DNA of 64,000 bases from NCBI RefSeq assembly GCF_900114245.1, contig NZ_FOSK01000012.1:1-64000 (forward strand), written 5' to 3'. The number at the start of each line of letters is the position of its first letter. The first letter of the stretch is position 1. The notes beneath the pieces were generated by a model, which had not been told where the DNA came from, made no database searches, and saw only the letters and a program-made list of their open reading frames with translations. This DNA is from Pseudovibrio ascidiaceicola (GTDB lineage: Bacteria; Pseudomonadota; Alphaproteobacteria; Rhizobiales; Stappiaceae). The position numbers and the translations under genes were made by a program. Shown piece by piece: positions 50,048 through 59,581 of this stretch.

Positions 50048-51289
50048 ATGATTTTGATTGAACGTTTTAGAGGCGCACTTCTCACAACAATACTTGCTGG
50101 ATTGGTTTTCATTCTTCTGGCAGCCGTTTTCTTTCGCATGGTTGGGGAGCAGCCAGAAAGCAACTCCTACGCCCTACTTGCGGAGGCTTTTCTGCAAGGG
50201 CGCTTTGACGCTTCACGCTGCTTTGATCTCGACTGCGCTCTTTTCGAAGAGAAGATCTTTGTCATATTCCCACCTGTACCTGCCTTAATCGCGCTGCCGT
50301 TTGTGGCAATGTTTGGTGCAGGGTTTCATCACTTTATTGCTCTAGGGATGATTTGCTTCGTCATTACCGGATTGGTGTGGTGGCAGATAACGCGTAACTA
50401 CCAGACGGACTACCGACTGGCTCTGCTACTGGTCGCTGCTTTCCTCTTTGCAACACCGCTACAGTACATCGTGCTCCGCGCCGATGGTGTCTGGTTCTTT
50501 GCACAAGCCGTCGCTGCAATGCTGACGTCGCTTGCACTTTGGTCAGCGCTCATCAAGAGAAATGCATGGCTTGTGGGATTATTCATCGGTCTCGCGTTTC
50601 TCACCCGGCAGATGAGCATTCTTTACATGCCCTTCTTCTTTGTTCTGATGACGCCGACGGACAGGTCAATCTTCGCAATTAATTCTGAGAGCATTCAACG
50701 ACTGCTTAAGCTCGCCGTTTTCCCTGCAATCGCGATTGGCATTTACTTTGCTTACAATTACGCCCGCTTCGGCGATCCCATGCAAACTGGATATGCATAT
50801 ATCTTCCCGCCAGAATGGGATGCATTGGGTGATCCATCTGCAAAATGGATTGAGGCACGCGTGCAGGAACTCGGTCTGTTCCATCGGGACTACCTGCTTT
50901 TCAATCTGGTCCACTTCTTTGTGCAGGGACCGGATGTAGAGTTTTCAGGCAAATATCTGACGCAGATGAGCGGTTTTGGCGACAAGGGGATAGCGCTCTT
51001 CATCGGTGCGCCGTTCCTGCTTTATTTCTTTCTCGCCAAATGGAACCGGGAATACCTTTTCGCGGGACTGACAATCGCTCTCATCGCAGGAGTGACGCTC
51101 TTCTATCACTCCAACGGCTTCTCCCAGTATTCCGTGCAGCGTTACGTGCTGGACTGGCTTCCGTTGATGATGCTCTTTGTTGTGCGAACCGTGCGGCAAG
51201 ACAATATGGGGATTTTTGCGATGCTTGTGGTGCAAGCCTTGTTTATTAACGTAGCCATGCAAGCGCTTGCTTTTGCGGCAAACGGTTGA
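50048..51289 (+). CDS. Polytopic membrane protein, GT-C (PMT/ArnT-like) glycosyltransferase-type
   Basis: 413 residues with ten or more predicted TM helices. The first periplasmic loop carries 'ESNSYALLAEAFLQGRFDASRCFDLDCALFEEKIFVIFPPVPALIALPF', a pattern (acidic residue, LAEAFLxGRF, D..., FPPxPALIALP) common in GT-39/PMT-like proteins of bacteria that take sugars from polyprenyl-phosphate carriers. The usual DE/DD motif is not unambiguous. It converges with the GtrA and HAD-UbiA genes, which would make and flip a polyprenyl-linked sugar, so joint function is attractive. Donor and acceptor unknown. Confidence 0.75.
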   Translation: MILIERFRGALLTTILAGLVFILLAAVFFRMVGEQPESNSYALLAEAFLQGRFDASRCFDLDCALFEEKIFVIFPPVPALIALPFVAMFGAGFHHFIALGMICFVITGLVWWQITRNYQTDYRLALLLVAAFLFATPLQYIVLRADGVWFFAQAVAAMLTSLALWSALIKRNAWLVGLFIGLAFLTRQMSILYMPFFFVLMTPTDRSIFAINSESIQRLLKLAVFPAIAIGIYFAYNYARFGDPMQTGYAYIFPPEWDALGDPSAKWIEARVQELGLFHRDYLLFNLVHFFVQGPDVEFSGKYLTQMSGFGDKGIALFIGAPFLLYFFLAKWNREYLFAGLTIALIAGVTLFYHSNGFSQYSVQRYVLDWLPLMMLFVVRTVRQDNMGIFAMLVVQALFINVAMQALAFAANG

Positions 51290-51297
51290 GTGCTGCT

Positions 51298-51771
51298 CTA
51301 TCGGGTTTGGCGGAAAGTGATCACCTTGTGGCCAAGATAGTTCGTCACCGCTCCAATAGCGATGGCGAAACCATGTGCAAATGCCTGTGCGATAAAGACA
51401 GGCAGGGTAGTCATGAGCATTGCGTTTAAGCCAACAGACAGCCCAAGCACGATAAGAGCTGAGCAGAGATTCACTCCAAGAAAGATCAGTATCTGCCTTT
51501 TGACACTCTCAGGCTTTTGCGCCCCTACAAATACAAAATGCTTATAGAGGGTGTATCCGACACTCATTCCGATGAAATAGGCCAGCAACACCGCCAGCCA
51601 AAACGGCATGACTACAGACAGAGCAATCCGCAGAAGCCAGTTTACAAAGGCAGACAAGCCACCAGCAAACAGAAATCTGACAATCTGCCTGAATTCAGGG
51701 CTGGTATCATAAGACGACTTGAGCGCAGCAAGGCGGGCAGCAACCATCAGACCAAATAGCCTCCGAACCAT
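51298..51771 (-). CDS. GtrA-family polyprenyl-phosphate-sugar flippase
   Basis: 157-residue protein with four TM helices, GtrA/DPMS-like. Recognisable: 'FRQIVRFLFAGGLSAFVNWLLRIAL', 'AVLLAYFIGMSVGYTLYKHFVFVG' and 'LGHKVITFRQTR'. Family members move polyprenyl-phosphate-linked sugars across the inner membrane. The start lies 25 bases inside the end of the HAD-UbiA gene, so expression is coupled. Confidence 0.88.
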   Translation of the reverse strand: MVRRLFGLMVAARLAALKSSYDTSPEFRQIVRFLFAGGLSAFVNWLLRIALSVVMPFWLAVLLAYFIGMSVGYTLYKHFVFVGAQKPESVKRQILIFLGVNLCSALIVLGLSVGLNAMLMTTLPVFIAQAFAHGFAIAIGAVTNYLGHKVITFRQTR

Positions 51772-53225
51772 GCGAACACAAACAGGATGGCAAGAACACC
51801 GCCAAGCACAAGGCTCTGCTTATCCTTCAATGCGAAGACAACAGGATCATCGTTCAGTTCCAGCCTCTGGCATTTTAACCAGACCCGGCCAAGCCAAAGG
51901 AAAAGGATGGGTGGCATTCCCCATAAAAGCATTGATGCGGAATAAAAGTCTGCATTGAATGCTTCATTGGTCAGGTAAAGCACCATAACCAGCGTTGCAG
52001 CCAATCCACTTGCCGACCCAAGCGCAAGGAGAATGGGCAAATCTCTGTTGCGATATCCACGACCCGACATCTCTCCATTTGTGCCAGCCTCCACATGACG
52101 GCCAAGCTCCGTATGGCGTTTTGCCAACGACAGCGAGAGGAATAAGTACATGGAAAAGACAAAGAGCCAGGGGGAGGGCGGCACGTCAACCAGCGTTACA
52201 CCAACCCCAAGACGCATTGTAAACAGCACCGCCAGTACAGCCGTGTCGAGCAAAGGTACCCGCTTCAGATAGAAGGAGTAGGCAACCGTTGTTACCAAGT
52301 AGGCGAAAAGACCCAGCACGACAAAGGGCCCCAATATGGCTGCTATGGCAAAGCTCAGAGTAAACCCCAAAGGAATTGCCAGCATAGCATGGGCTATCTT
52401 CAGCTTACCCGATGCCAGTGGCCTTGCCTTCTTGCTCCAATGCTGGCGATCCGCTTCAAGATCCCAAAGGTCATTCAGCAAATAAGTGGAGCTTGCAAGA
52501 ACGCCGAGAGCCACAAAGCCCAGCACTGCACTCGCCCATGCTTCAGGGTTCAAGGCCTGACCACCCAATATAAGAGGCACAAAGAGCAGCGTGTTTTTTG
52601 CCCACTGGTGGAGGCGCAAACTCTTCAGGAGAGGCCGAAAAAAACCATCAGGTCTTACAAAGGTCTTTTCTACTTCACCACATCGCATCGCTTTTTGAGA
52701 TAAACTGTCGGAGGGATGGACGATCAAAGAACGGACAGCGCTCTTAAAGACAGGCAGATCGGAAATACTATCACCAGCATACGCGAAACCATCCGGAAAC
52801 CGTTGTTCCAGATAGCTAGCTTTGTTGCTCGATTTCAGATTGATCTTGCCATTGCTGGCGTGAACTTCATTAACAAAACCGAGCCGACTGGCAACTGCGA
52901 TGGCTAAAACTTCATCAGCGGCTGTCGCCATATGAACGTCACGTCCTTTGCCAGCTTCTGCACGAGCATAGGCAACAACATCTTCGTTCAATGGCAAATT
53001 ATCGATTTTTAAATCTACACGGATAGCCAGTTGCTGTTTTACATAGGCGCGTCCGCGAAAGAGCCAATAAAAAACAACGAATAAGTTCAAAGGGTTTGAT
53101 TTGAGGAACAGAATGAGTGCTTCAAAAAAGCAATCCGTCCGTATCAGCGTGTGATCAAGATCTAATATAAGCGGCAGTTGTAATTCAGGTTCCGCCGACC
53201 TCTGAAGTCTCTGAATATCTTCCAT
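51747..53225 (-). CDS. HAD phosphatase-UbiA prenyltransferase fusion (DPPR synthase-like)
   Basis: 492 residues with two domains. Residues 18-190 are a HAD hydrolase: nucleophile motif D22-L-D24-H-T and motif IV 'YAGDSISDLPVF'. Residues 198-490 are an UbiA-type membrane prenyltransferase with eight or nine TM helices, 'RLHQWAKNTLLFVPLILGG' and the Asp motif N251-D-x2-D255-x3-D259. The closest known relative is decaprenyl-phosphate 5-phosphoribosyltransferase (Rv3806c), where the HAD domain would fit the later dephosphorylation step, done in mycobacteria by a separate protein. ATG at 53225; a GTG at 53234 is also possible. Cotranscribed with gtrA-type gene. Confidence 0.87.
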   Translation of the reverse strand: MEDIQRLQRSAEPELQLPLILDLDHTLIRTDCFFEALILFLKSNPLNLFVVFYWLFRGRAYVKQQLAIRVDLKIDNLPLNEDVVAYARAEAGKGRDVHMATAADEVLAIAVASRLGFVNEVHASNGKINLKSSNKASYLEQRFPDGFAYAGDSISDLPVFKSAVRSLIVHPSDSLSQKAMRCGEVEKTFVRPDGFFRPLLKSLRLHQWAKNTLLFVPLILGGQALNPEAWASAVLGFVALGVLASSTYLLNDLWDLEADRQHWSKKARPLASGKLKIAHAMLAIPLGFTLSFAIAAILGPFVVLGLFAYLVTTVAYSFYLKRVPLLDTAVLAVLFTMRLGVGVTLVDVPPSPWLFVFSMYLFLSLSLAKRHTELGRHVEAGTNGEMSGRGYRNRDLPILLALGSASGLAATLVMVLYLTNEAFNADFYSASMLLWGMPPILFLWLGRVWLKCQRLELNDDPVVFALKDKQSLVLGGVLAILFVFAWFGGYLV

Positions 53226-53723
53226 ATGCCCCACCCGAAGACTCTGCCCGGTAAAGAGTATGGGTTATGAATACCTAACTAATTACTCTCAATTTTGGTT
53301 AATAGTGTCTTCGAATGATTCAGATGTTTTTCCTTGGAAATTTTATTGGACGCAAAACTACTTAAAAAGCTTGTAAATCCTAGGATTGTGCAAGGTTCAT
53401 AGCCAAACGATCTAGCGATATTTCCCCCAGGATATGATGCAGCGGGCATTTCTTGCGCAGAATACAATTGAATAAGAGAAAAACTACGTTAGAGTGCGTA
53501 CCGGGATATGCGTATCTGCCAGCAGCGAGGGGAACTGAGCATAAAGCCACTCGTGGGGAGCTGCTAACAGGCGAAATAATTTCTATTTTGCGTTGCTCTC
53601 AGGAAAATATGCAATTTTTTGGGTTTGCCCTTCAATTGAGGTGAACTCTAGATCCTATTGAGAAATGTATCCAAGTCGGCGCTGTTGGGGAACAGGCGAC
53701 CGATGTAGTGAGGAGATTCCTAG
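53226..53723. other. Noncoding region before oppA
   Basis: 498 bp. Frames of about 60 codons on both strands (53279-53467, 53453-53644) have no ribosome site or family resemblance. The oppA promoter must lie in the right half; an AGGAG at 53710-53716 is the ribosome site. Confidence 0.55.
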
Positions 53724-55352
53724 ATGAAATTCAGCAAAAGCTCTCTTTTGGCGAGCGTAGTCGGTACCGCATTGCTATCTACCTCTGCATTTGCTGCGGG
53801 TGTTCATCCAGAAACAGGCGAGAAACTCGCTGACGACCAGACTTTCACATACCGTATTCTCGACGAGCACTCTTCTTTTGACCCACAGGTCAACGAAGAC
53901 GTATCCGGCTCCGATATTGCGCGTAACCTGTTCGAAGGTCTTTATAGTCAGGACAACCTTGGCAACTTGGTACCAGGTGTTGCTCTGAGCCACACTGTTT
54001 CTGACGACAACCTGACTTACACGTTCAAACTTCGCGACAATGCGAAGTGGTCCGATGGCAAGCCTGTAACAGCAGGTGACTTCGTATATGCATGGCGCCG
54101 TTTGGCTAGCCCCGAACTCGCATCTCCATACCAATGGTATGCTGAGCTGATGTCCGTTGAGAATGCAGACGCGGTCATTAAAGGCGACATGAAGCCTGAA
54201 GAGCTTGGTATTAAAGCTATTGACGATCACACTCTTGAAGTCAAACTGACTCAGCCACTGCCTTACTTCACTGCAATGACCACCCACTCCAGTACTTTCC
54301 CATCTCCTAAATGGGCGATCGAAGCACATGGAGCTGCGTGGACTAAGCCAGAAAATATCGTTTCTAATGGTGCCTATAAGCTGGTGAAACACGTTCCGCA
54401 GGAAACTGCTGTTATGGAGCGAAACACCAACTACTGGGATAACGAGAGCACCATCATCGACAAGGTTGAAACACTTGTCATCAATGATGAAAACATCGCT
54501 TTGACGCGATACCTCGCAGGTGAGATGGATCGTACTGAAACCCCAACAGGACAGTTTCCACGCCTACAGAAAGAGTATCCAGATCAGGCGGTGGTTTTCC
54601 CACGCCTCTGTTCTTACTACTACACCTTCAACCAGTCTGCCTCCGGTCCAGAAGAGTTTAAGGATGTTCGTGTACGTAAGGCATTGTCCTATGCTCTTGA
54701 CCGCCGCGTGATCACAGACGCAGTCATTCAGGAAGGTCAGTTCCCAGCTTATACCTTTACACCTGCAGTGACTGCTGGCTTTGAGGTTCCTGATATCGAG
54801 TTCGCTAGCTGGTCACAAGCCGAGCGTGATGCGAAAGCGAAAGAACTGCTGGCAGCTGCTGGCTTTGGCAAAGACAATCCGCTTGAATTTGATCTTGTTT
54901 ACAACACTTCTGAAGGTCACAAGAAAATCGCAATTGCGATGACCCAAATGTGGAAACAGAAGCTTGGCGTTAAGGTCAACATGAACAACATGGAATGGAA
55001 AACATTCCTGAATGAACGTAAAAACGGGAACTTTGAGCTTGCTCGTGGTGCATGGTGTGGCGATTATAACGAAGCATCCACCTTCCTTGACCTGATGGAT
55101 TCTGAATCCGGCTACAACGACGGCAAATTCAACAGTGCGGAAGTTGACCAACTTTTGCACGATGCAAAGTCAATGACCAATCCGCAGGCGAACTACACTC
55201 GTGTTGAAGAGATCATGGCAGACGAAATGCCAGTGATTCCGATCTATCACTACACAGAAGCATATATGATGAATGCACAGTTGAAAAACTGGCCGATCAA
55301 AAACGCTGAGCAGAACTGGTACGCTAAAAACCTCTACAAGGTTGCGAAGTAA
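53724..55352 (+). CDS. oppA: Oligopeptide ABC transporter, periplasmic binding protein OppA
   Basis: 542-residue family-5 binding protein that captures oligopeptides in the periplasm. Signal peptide MKFSKSSLLASVVGTALLSTSAFAA; OppA-type segments 'TFTYRILDEHSSFDPQVNEDVSGSDIARNLFEGLY', 'KWSDGKPVTAGDFVYAWRRLASPELASPYQWY', 'VSNGAYKLVKHVPQETAVMERNTNYWD', and 'NNMEWKTFLNERKNGNFELARGAWCGDYNEASTFLDLM'. This is the E. coli OppA/MppA branch. First gene of the opp operon; a terminator-like hairpin directly behind it probably limits read-through. Confidence 0.95.
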   Translation: MKFSKSSLLASVVGTALLSTSAFAAGVHPETGEKLADDQTFTYRILDEHSSFDPQVNEDVSGSDIARNLFEGLYSQDNLGNLVPGVALSHTVSDDNLTYTFKLRDNAKWSDGKPVTAGDFVYAWRRLASPELASPYQWYAELMSVENADAVIKGDMKPEELGIKAIDDHTLEVKLTQPLPYFTAMTTHSSTFPSPKWAIEAHGAAWTKPENIVSNGAYKLVKHVPQETAVMERNTNYWDNESTIIDKVETLVINDENIALTRYLAGEMDRTETPTGQFPRLQKEYPDQAVVFPRLCSYYYTFNQSASGPEEFKDVRVRKALSYALDRRVITDAVIQEGQFPAYTFTPAVTAGFEVPDIEFASWSQAERDAKAKELLAAAGFGKDNPLEFDLVYNTSEGHKKIAIAMTQMWKQKLGVKVNMNNMEWKTFLNERKNGNFELARGAWCGDYNEASTFLDLMDSESGYNDGKFNSAEVDQLLHDAKSMTNPQANYTRVEEIMADEMPVIPIYHYTEAYMMNAQLKNWPIKNAEQNWYAKNLYKVAK

Positions 55353-55367
55353 TCCAGCAATCAAGAG

Positions 55368-55397
55368 CACCGGTGTCCCAGACGCCGGTGTTTTTGC
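55368..55397 (+). terminator. Intercistronic attenuating terminator between oppA and oppB
   Basis: 10-bp stem CACCGGTGTC / GACGCCGGTG (one G-T pair), 3-base loop, then TTTTT. Placed inside the operon, it should leave oppA mRNA in excess over oppBCDF. Confidence 0.8.
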
Positions 55398-55446
55398 ATC
55401 TTTTTGTTGCTGAATCACCCGTTCTTCATACGAGACACTAATAACA

Positions 55447-56370
55447 ATGCTCAGCTACATCCTACGAAGAGTGGCTATCGCAATTCCTACATTGCTGCTG
55501 CTCATAATAATCTCATTCTTGCTCATGCATGCGGCTCCCGGTGGCCCATTCACGTCCGAGCGCCCGCTCCCTCCTGCGGTCCTTGCCAACATTGAGGCCA
55601 AGTATGGCCTGAATAGTCCGATATACGTTCAAATCATCAACTATATTGGTGGAATCATTACGGAATTCGATTTCGGCCCATCCTTTAAGTACAAGGACCG
55701 GAGTGTAAACGACATCATCGCACACGGCTTTCCAGTCACACTGACCTATGGCTTCCTGTCATTTGCAGTCGCAGTCATTGTTGGAGGCGCGCTAGGTATC
55801 GCAGCAGCGCTCAAACAGAACAGCTGGCTTGATTACTTTGCCGTTGGCGTTTCTATTGGTGCACAGGTCCTGCCTAACTTTGTTATGGCACCTATCCTTG
55901 TCCTCGTGTTCACTCTGTGGCTGGGTTGGTTGCCTGGTGGAGGTTGGAACGACGGGCAGTGGAACCACCTGATCTTACCGGTGATCGCACTTTCTACCAG
56001 CTACATGGCATCCGTTGCGCGTTTGACGCGTTCTTCCATGCTGGAAGTGTTGCATACCAACTTTATCCGTACCGCCATGGCGAAAGGCCTGCCGTATAAA
56101 GTTATCATCTTCAAGCATGCGCTTAAGCCTGCTCTGTTGCCAGTCATGTCTTATCTCGGCCCTGCGTTCGTCTCCATGATCACAGGTTCCGTTATCATCG
56201 ACATGTACTTCTCGACCGGTGGTATCGGCCAGTTCTACGTGAACTCAGCACTCAACCGAGACTACGCTGTGATGATGGGCATCACGATCCTCATCGGTGG
56301 TCTCACCATTCTCTTCAATCTCATTGTCGACATCCTATACGCATGGGTCGACCCGAAGATTAGATACTGA
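55447..56370 (+). CDS. oppB: Oligopeptide ABC transporter permease OppB
   Basis: 307-residue inner-membrane subunit with six TM helices. N-terminus 'MLSYILRRVAIAIPTLLLLIIISFLLMHAAPGGPF' is the OppB/DppB signature; the EAA loop is 'NFIRTAMAKGLPYKVIIFKHALKPALLPVMSYLGPAF', which contacts the ATPases. It lies 94 bases after oppA, beyond the hairpin. Confidence 0.95.
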   Translation: MLSYILRRVAIAIPTLLLLIIISFLLMHAAPGGPFTSERPLPPAVLANIEAKYGLNSPIYVQIINYIGGIITEFDFGPSFKYKDRSVNDIIAHGFPVTLTYGFLSFAVAVIVGGALGIAAALKQNSWLDYFAVGVSIGAQVLPNFVMAPILVLVFTLWLGWLPGGGWNDGQWNHLILPVIALSTSYMASVARLTRSSMLEVLHTNFIRTAMAKGLPYKVIIFKHALKPALLPVMSYLGPAFVSMITGSVIIDMYFSTGGIGQFYVNSALNRDYAVMMGITILIGGLTILFNLIVDILYAWVDPKIRY

Positions 56371-56381
56371 GGGCTGATCAC

Positions 56382-57311
56382 ATGATGGTAGATGTTCAAA
56401 AAATGGAGCAGTTGGCAGACAATCTGGCTGCTCAAGAAGAAGTCGTAGGGCGTTCTCTGTTCGCAGATGCCCGTCGCCGCTTTTTCAAAAACAAGGCTGC
56501 TGTGGTCAGCCTGATCCTTTTGTGCGGTGTATTCCTGTTCTCAACCTTCGGTCACATGATCGCAGTCTGGTCCAACGAAGAGATCGATTGGGGTATTCTG
56601 GGGCAGATTGCAGAACTCGGCGCACCAAGCATTGAAAACGGCCACTATTTTGGGGCTGATGAACTTGGCCGCGATCTATTTGCTCGCGTGGTTCAGGGAA
56701 CCCAGATCTCGCTTATGGTCGGCATCATCGGCGCTTTGATCGCTGTTGTCGTTGGTACATTGTATGGCGCGATCGCTGGCTATTCTGGCGGCAAAGTCGA
56801 CAACGTGATGATGCGTATCGTCGATATTCTGCAGTCCATTCCTTACATGTTCGTTCTGATCCTGCTTCTGGTGGTGTTTGGGCGGTCAATCTTTATGCTC
56901 TTCGTGGGCATCGGTTTGATCTCCTGGCTTGACATGTCTCGTATTGCTCGTGGACAGACGCTGACCTTGAAGAACAAAGAGTTTGTTGAAGCTGCAATCG
57001 CGACTGGCGTAAAACCAATCACGATCATCCTTCGCCATATCGTGCCAAACTTGTTGGGCGTTGTGGTGGTGTACTCGACCCTTCTGGTCCCACAGATGAT
57101 CCTGACCGAGAGCTTTATTTCGTTCCTTGGTCTTGGTGTTCAGGAGCCTAACACCAGCTGGGGTGCGATGATTGCTGAAGGCGCTGGAACAATGCAGTAT
57201 GGCACGTTGTGGCAGCTGGCATTCCCAATGTTCTTCTTCATCATCACTCTGTTCAGCTTTTTCTTTATCGGCGACGGTCTGCGTGATGCGCTTGACCCTA
57301 AAGACCGGTAG
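56382..57311 (+). CDS. oppC: Oligopeptide ABC transporter permease OppC
   Basis: 309-residue partner permease. The OppC N-terminal segment ('SLFADARRRFFKNKAAVVSLILLCGVFLFSTFGHMI') and 'HYFGADELGRDLFARVVQGTQISLMVGIIGA' are present; the EAA loop is 'KEFVEAAIATGVKPITIILRHIVPNLLGVVVV'. Two adjacent ATGs exist (56382, 56385). Eleven bases after oppB. Confidence 0.95.
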   Translation: MMVDVQKMEQLADNLAAQEEVVGRSLFADARRRFFKNKAAVVSLILLCGVFLFSTFGHMIAVWSNEEIDWGILGQIAELGAPSIENGHYFGADELGRDLFARVVQGTQISLMVGIIGALIAVVVGTLYGAIAGYSGGKVDNVMMRIVDILQSIPYMFVLILLLVVFGRSIFMLFVGIGLISWLDMSRIARGQTLTLKNKEFVEAAIATGVKPITIILRHIVPNLLGVVVVYSTLLVPQMILTESFISFLGLGVQEPNTSWGAMIAEGAGTMQYGTLWQLAFPMFFFIITLFSFFFIGDGLRDALDPKDR

Positions 57312-57322
57312 GAGGTGAAATC

Positions 57323-58177
57323 GTGGCGCTCTTGGATATCCAAAATCTACGGATCACCTACGACACTCCTGACGGAGTGGTAGAAGCCGTAAGAAACGTA
57401 AACCTACAGATCGACAAGGGCGAAACCCTCGCGATCGTTGGCGAATCCGGCTCTGGTAAAAGCCAGACAGCCTTCGCGACCATGGGGCTTCTGCCTCACA
57501 ACGCGCAGGTTTCCGGATCAATTAAGTATCAGGGACAGGAAATTATCGGGCTTTCTCACGAGGAGATGAACAAGCTTCGCTCCAATGAGATCGCAATGAT
57601 CTTTCAGGACCCAATGACCTCCCTGAACCCGTATTTGCGCATCTCGGACCAGATGGCCGAGACGCTCATTTACAACTCGCCAGACGGCAAGCGCATGAAG
57701 AAGAAAGATGCGATTGCTGAATGTGTGCGGATGCTCGAAGCGGTAAAGATCCCGAATGCAAAAAACCGCATTCATCTTTACCCGCATGAGTTCTCCGGCG
57801 GTATGCGCCAGCGTGTGATGATCGCAATGTCATTGCTGTGTCGTCCAAAGCTGTTGATTGCAGATGAACCTACAACTGCGTTGGATGTGACCGTTCAGGC
57901 GCGCATCATGGATCTTTTGGTGGAACTTCAGGAAGAGTTCCACATGGCAATTGTTCTCATCACGCATAACCTCGGCATCGTGGCTGGCTCCTGTGAGCGC
58001 ACCATGGTGATGTACAAGGGTGAAGTGATGGAGCAGGGCTCTACTGTCGATATCTTCGGCAAACCAAGCCATCCATACACGCAAGGTCTGTTGAGTGCTG
58101 TTCCGCGTCTGGATCAGGACGAAGAACGTCTGGTTACGCTGGATCGCAGCTTTGAAACCCCAATGGCGGAGGGCTGA
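57323..58177 (+). CDS. oppD: Oligopeptide ABC transporter ATPase OppD
   Basis: 284-residue ATP-binding subunit. Walker A GESGSGKS (40-47), signature FSGGMRQRV, Walker [13 protein letters not shown] and H-loop LITHN. The C-terminal oligopeptide-transporter extension is short ('[20 protein letters not shown]') and lacks the full 4Fe-4S cysteine set of some DppD proteins, so it is about 40-50 residues shorter than E. coli OppD. Start GTG with a strong AGGAGGTG upstream. Confidence 0.94.
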   Translation: MALLDIQNLRITYDTPDGVVEAVRNVNLQIDKGETLAIVGESGSGKSQTAFATMGLLPHNAQVSGSIKYQGQEIIGLSHEEMNKLRSNEIAMIFQDPMTSLNPYLRISDQMAETLIYNSPDGKRMKKKDAIAECVRMLEAVKIPNAKNRIHLYPHEFSGGMRQRVMIAMSLLCRPKLLIADEPTTALDVTVQARIMDLLVELQEEFHMAIVLITHNLGIVAGSCERTMVMYKGEVMEQGSTVDIFGKPSHPYTQGLLSAVPRLDQDEERLVTLDRSFETPMAEG

Positions 58178-58179
58178 TT

Positions 58180-59040
58180 TTGAGCACGAAAGAGCCAATC
58201 TTATCCGTTCGCGACATGCGGGTGGAATTCAAGATCAAAAAGCAAAATGCTTTGCCTTGGCATCAGCCAGACATTCTGCGGGCGGTTAAAGGTGTTTCCT
58301 TTGATCTGGCAGAAGGGGAAACCCTCGGCATCGTTGGTGAATCCGGCTGTGGGAAGTCCACTCTTGCCCGTGCGATCATTCGTATGATCCCATCTCAGGG
58401 CGGCGAAGTGTTCTGGCAGGGCCGCGACCTGATGAAGATGAACGAGAAAGACCTTCTGGGGATCCGTAAGGAAATCCAGATGATCTTTCAGGATCCTCTC
58501 GCATCGCTTAACCCACGCCTGACCGCTGGTCAGATCATCGCGGAACCGCTGAAAACGCATCATCCGAACACATCTAAGGATGAAGTAAAGAAGCAAGTGC
58601 GTGAACTCATGGAAAAAGTTGGTCTGTCCGCACGGATGATCAACCGCTATCCGCACGAGTTCTCTGGCGGACAGTGTCAGCGTATCGGTATTGCACGTGC
58701 CTTAATCACAAATCCAAAGCTGATCATCTGCGACGAGCCTGTTTCTGCGCTCGACGTATCTGTTCAGGCACAGGTGGTGAATTTGCTGATGGATCTGCAG
58801 AAAGAGCTTGGTCTGTCTCTGCTGTTTATTGCGCACGATCTGAGCGTGGTGAAGCACATCAGTAACCGCATTATGGTTCTTGAGTTTGGTGACATCGCTG
58901 AGATCGGCGAAGCTCACGACGTGATCCACAATCCGCAGAGCCCTTACACTAAGGAGCTTATCAACGCGGTGCCGATCCCGGACCCTATTGCGGAGCGCAA
59001 ACGCATTGCGGAGCGCCGTGCGTTGGAAGCTAAAGCCTAA
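58180..59040 (+). CDS. oppF: Oligopeptide ABC transporter ATPase OppF
   Basis: 286-residue second ATPase. Walker A GESGCGKS (53-60), signature FSGGQCQRIGIARAL, Walker B LIICDEPVSALD, H-loop FIAHDLSVV, and the end 'PYTKELINAVPIPDP' typical of OppF. It begins with TTG two bases after the oppD stop (GGAGGG upstream). Forms the motor with OppD. A terminator follows. Confidence 0.94.
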   Translation: MSTKEPILSVRDMRVEFKIKKQNALPWHQPDILRAVKGVSFDLAEGETLGIVGESGCGKSTLARAIIRMIPSQGGEVFWQGRDLMKMNEKDLLGIRKEIQMIFQDPLASLNPRLTAGQIIAEPLKTHHPNTSKDEVKKQVRELMEKVGLSARMINRYPHEFSGGQCQRIGIARALITNPKLIICDEPVSALDVSVQAQVVNLLMDLQKELGLSLLFIAHDLSVVKHISNRIMVLEFGDIAEIGEAHDVIHNPQSPYTKELINAVPIPDPIAERKRIAERRALEAKA

Positions 59041-59067
59041 GACAACATGTATCTTGGATACAACAGG

Positions 59068-59098
59068 CGGCGGGGCAGAGGCTCCGCCGTTTCTTTAT
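59068..59098 (+). terminator. Terminator of the opp operon
   Basis: CGGCGG (59068-59073) pairs with CCGCCG (59084-59089); loop of about 10 bases; TTTCTTTATG follows. Confidence 0.7.
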
Positions 59099-59171
59099 GT
59101 TTTGCATTTGAGGACTGACGCTGCCACATTGCAGCTCCAACCATACATTTTTGTCCCTCAAGGCCATTATT

Positions 59172-59579
59172 ATGCGCGAAACTCATAAAGGCTCCTGCCT
59201 GTGCGGGACCGTTCAATTCCAGATTCAAGCCACTTTCAAGAAGTTCTATTTCTGCCACTGCAGCTATTGCCGCAAAGGAACCGGCTCCGTTCACGGCTCT
59301 AATCTCTTTTCCTTTGATGCAGACTTCGCCTGTACAAATGGGGAGGAATCCATAAAGTCCTACAATGTGCCGTCCACCCGTCACCGCAGAAGCTTTTGCG
59401 AAGACTGTGGTGCTCCTGTGCCAACATATGACCGCGAGAACAACTTTCTAGTGGTGCCAGCCGGGTCACTGGACACACCCGTCGATGCAGAACCAACTGC
59501 CCACCTCTTCATGGGTAGCAGAGCAAATTGGGACAATCATCTGGAAGACGTCACGAAGTTTGAGAAGCTCCCTGAGTAA
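59172..59579 (+). CDS. GFA family zinc protein
   Basis: 135-residue GFA/CENP-V-fold protein with the zinc ligands C-L-C-G near residue 9, 'FCHCSYCRKGTGSVHG' and 'FCEDCGAPV'. Shares the fold with the protein at 1988-2419 but differs in most other positions. ATG at 59172 with AAGG upstream is preferred to a TTG at 59151. Converges with the BenE gene two bases after its stop. Reaction unknown. Confidence 0.87.
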   Translation: MRETHKGSCLCGTVQFQIQATFKKFYFCHCSYCRKGTGSVHGSNLFSFDADFACTNGEESIKSYNVPSTRHRRSFCEDCGAPVPTYDRENNFLVVPAGSLDTPVDAEPTAHLFMGSRANWDNHLEDVTKFEKLPE

Positions 59580-59581
59580 TC

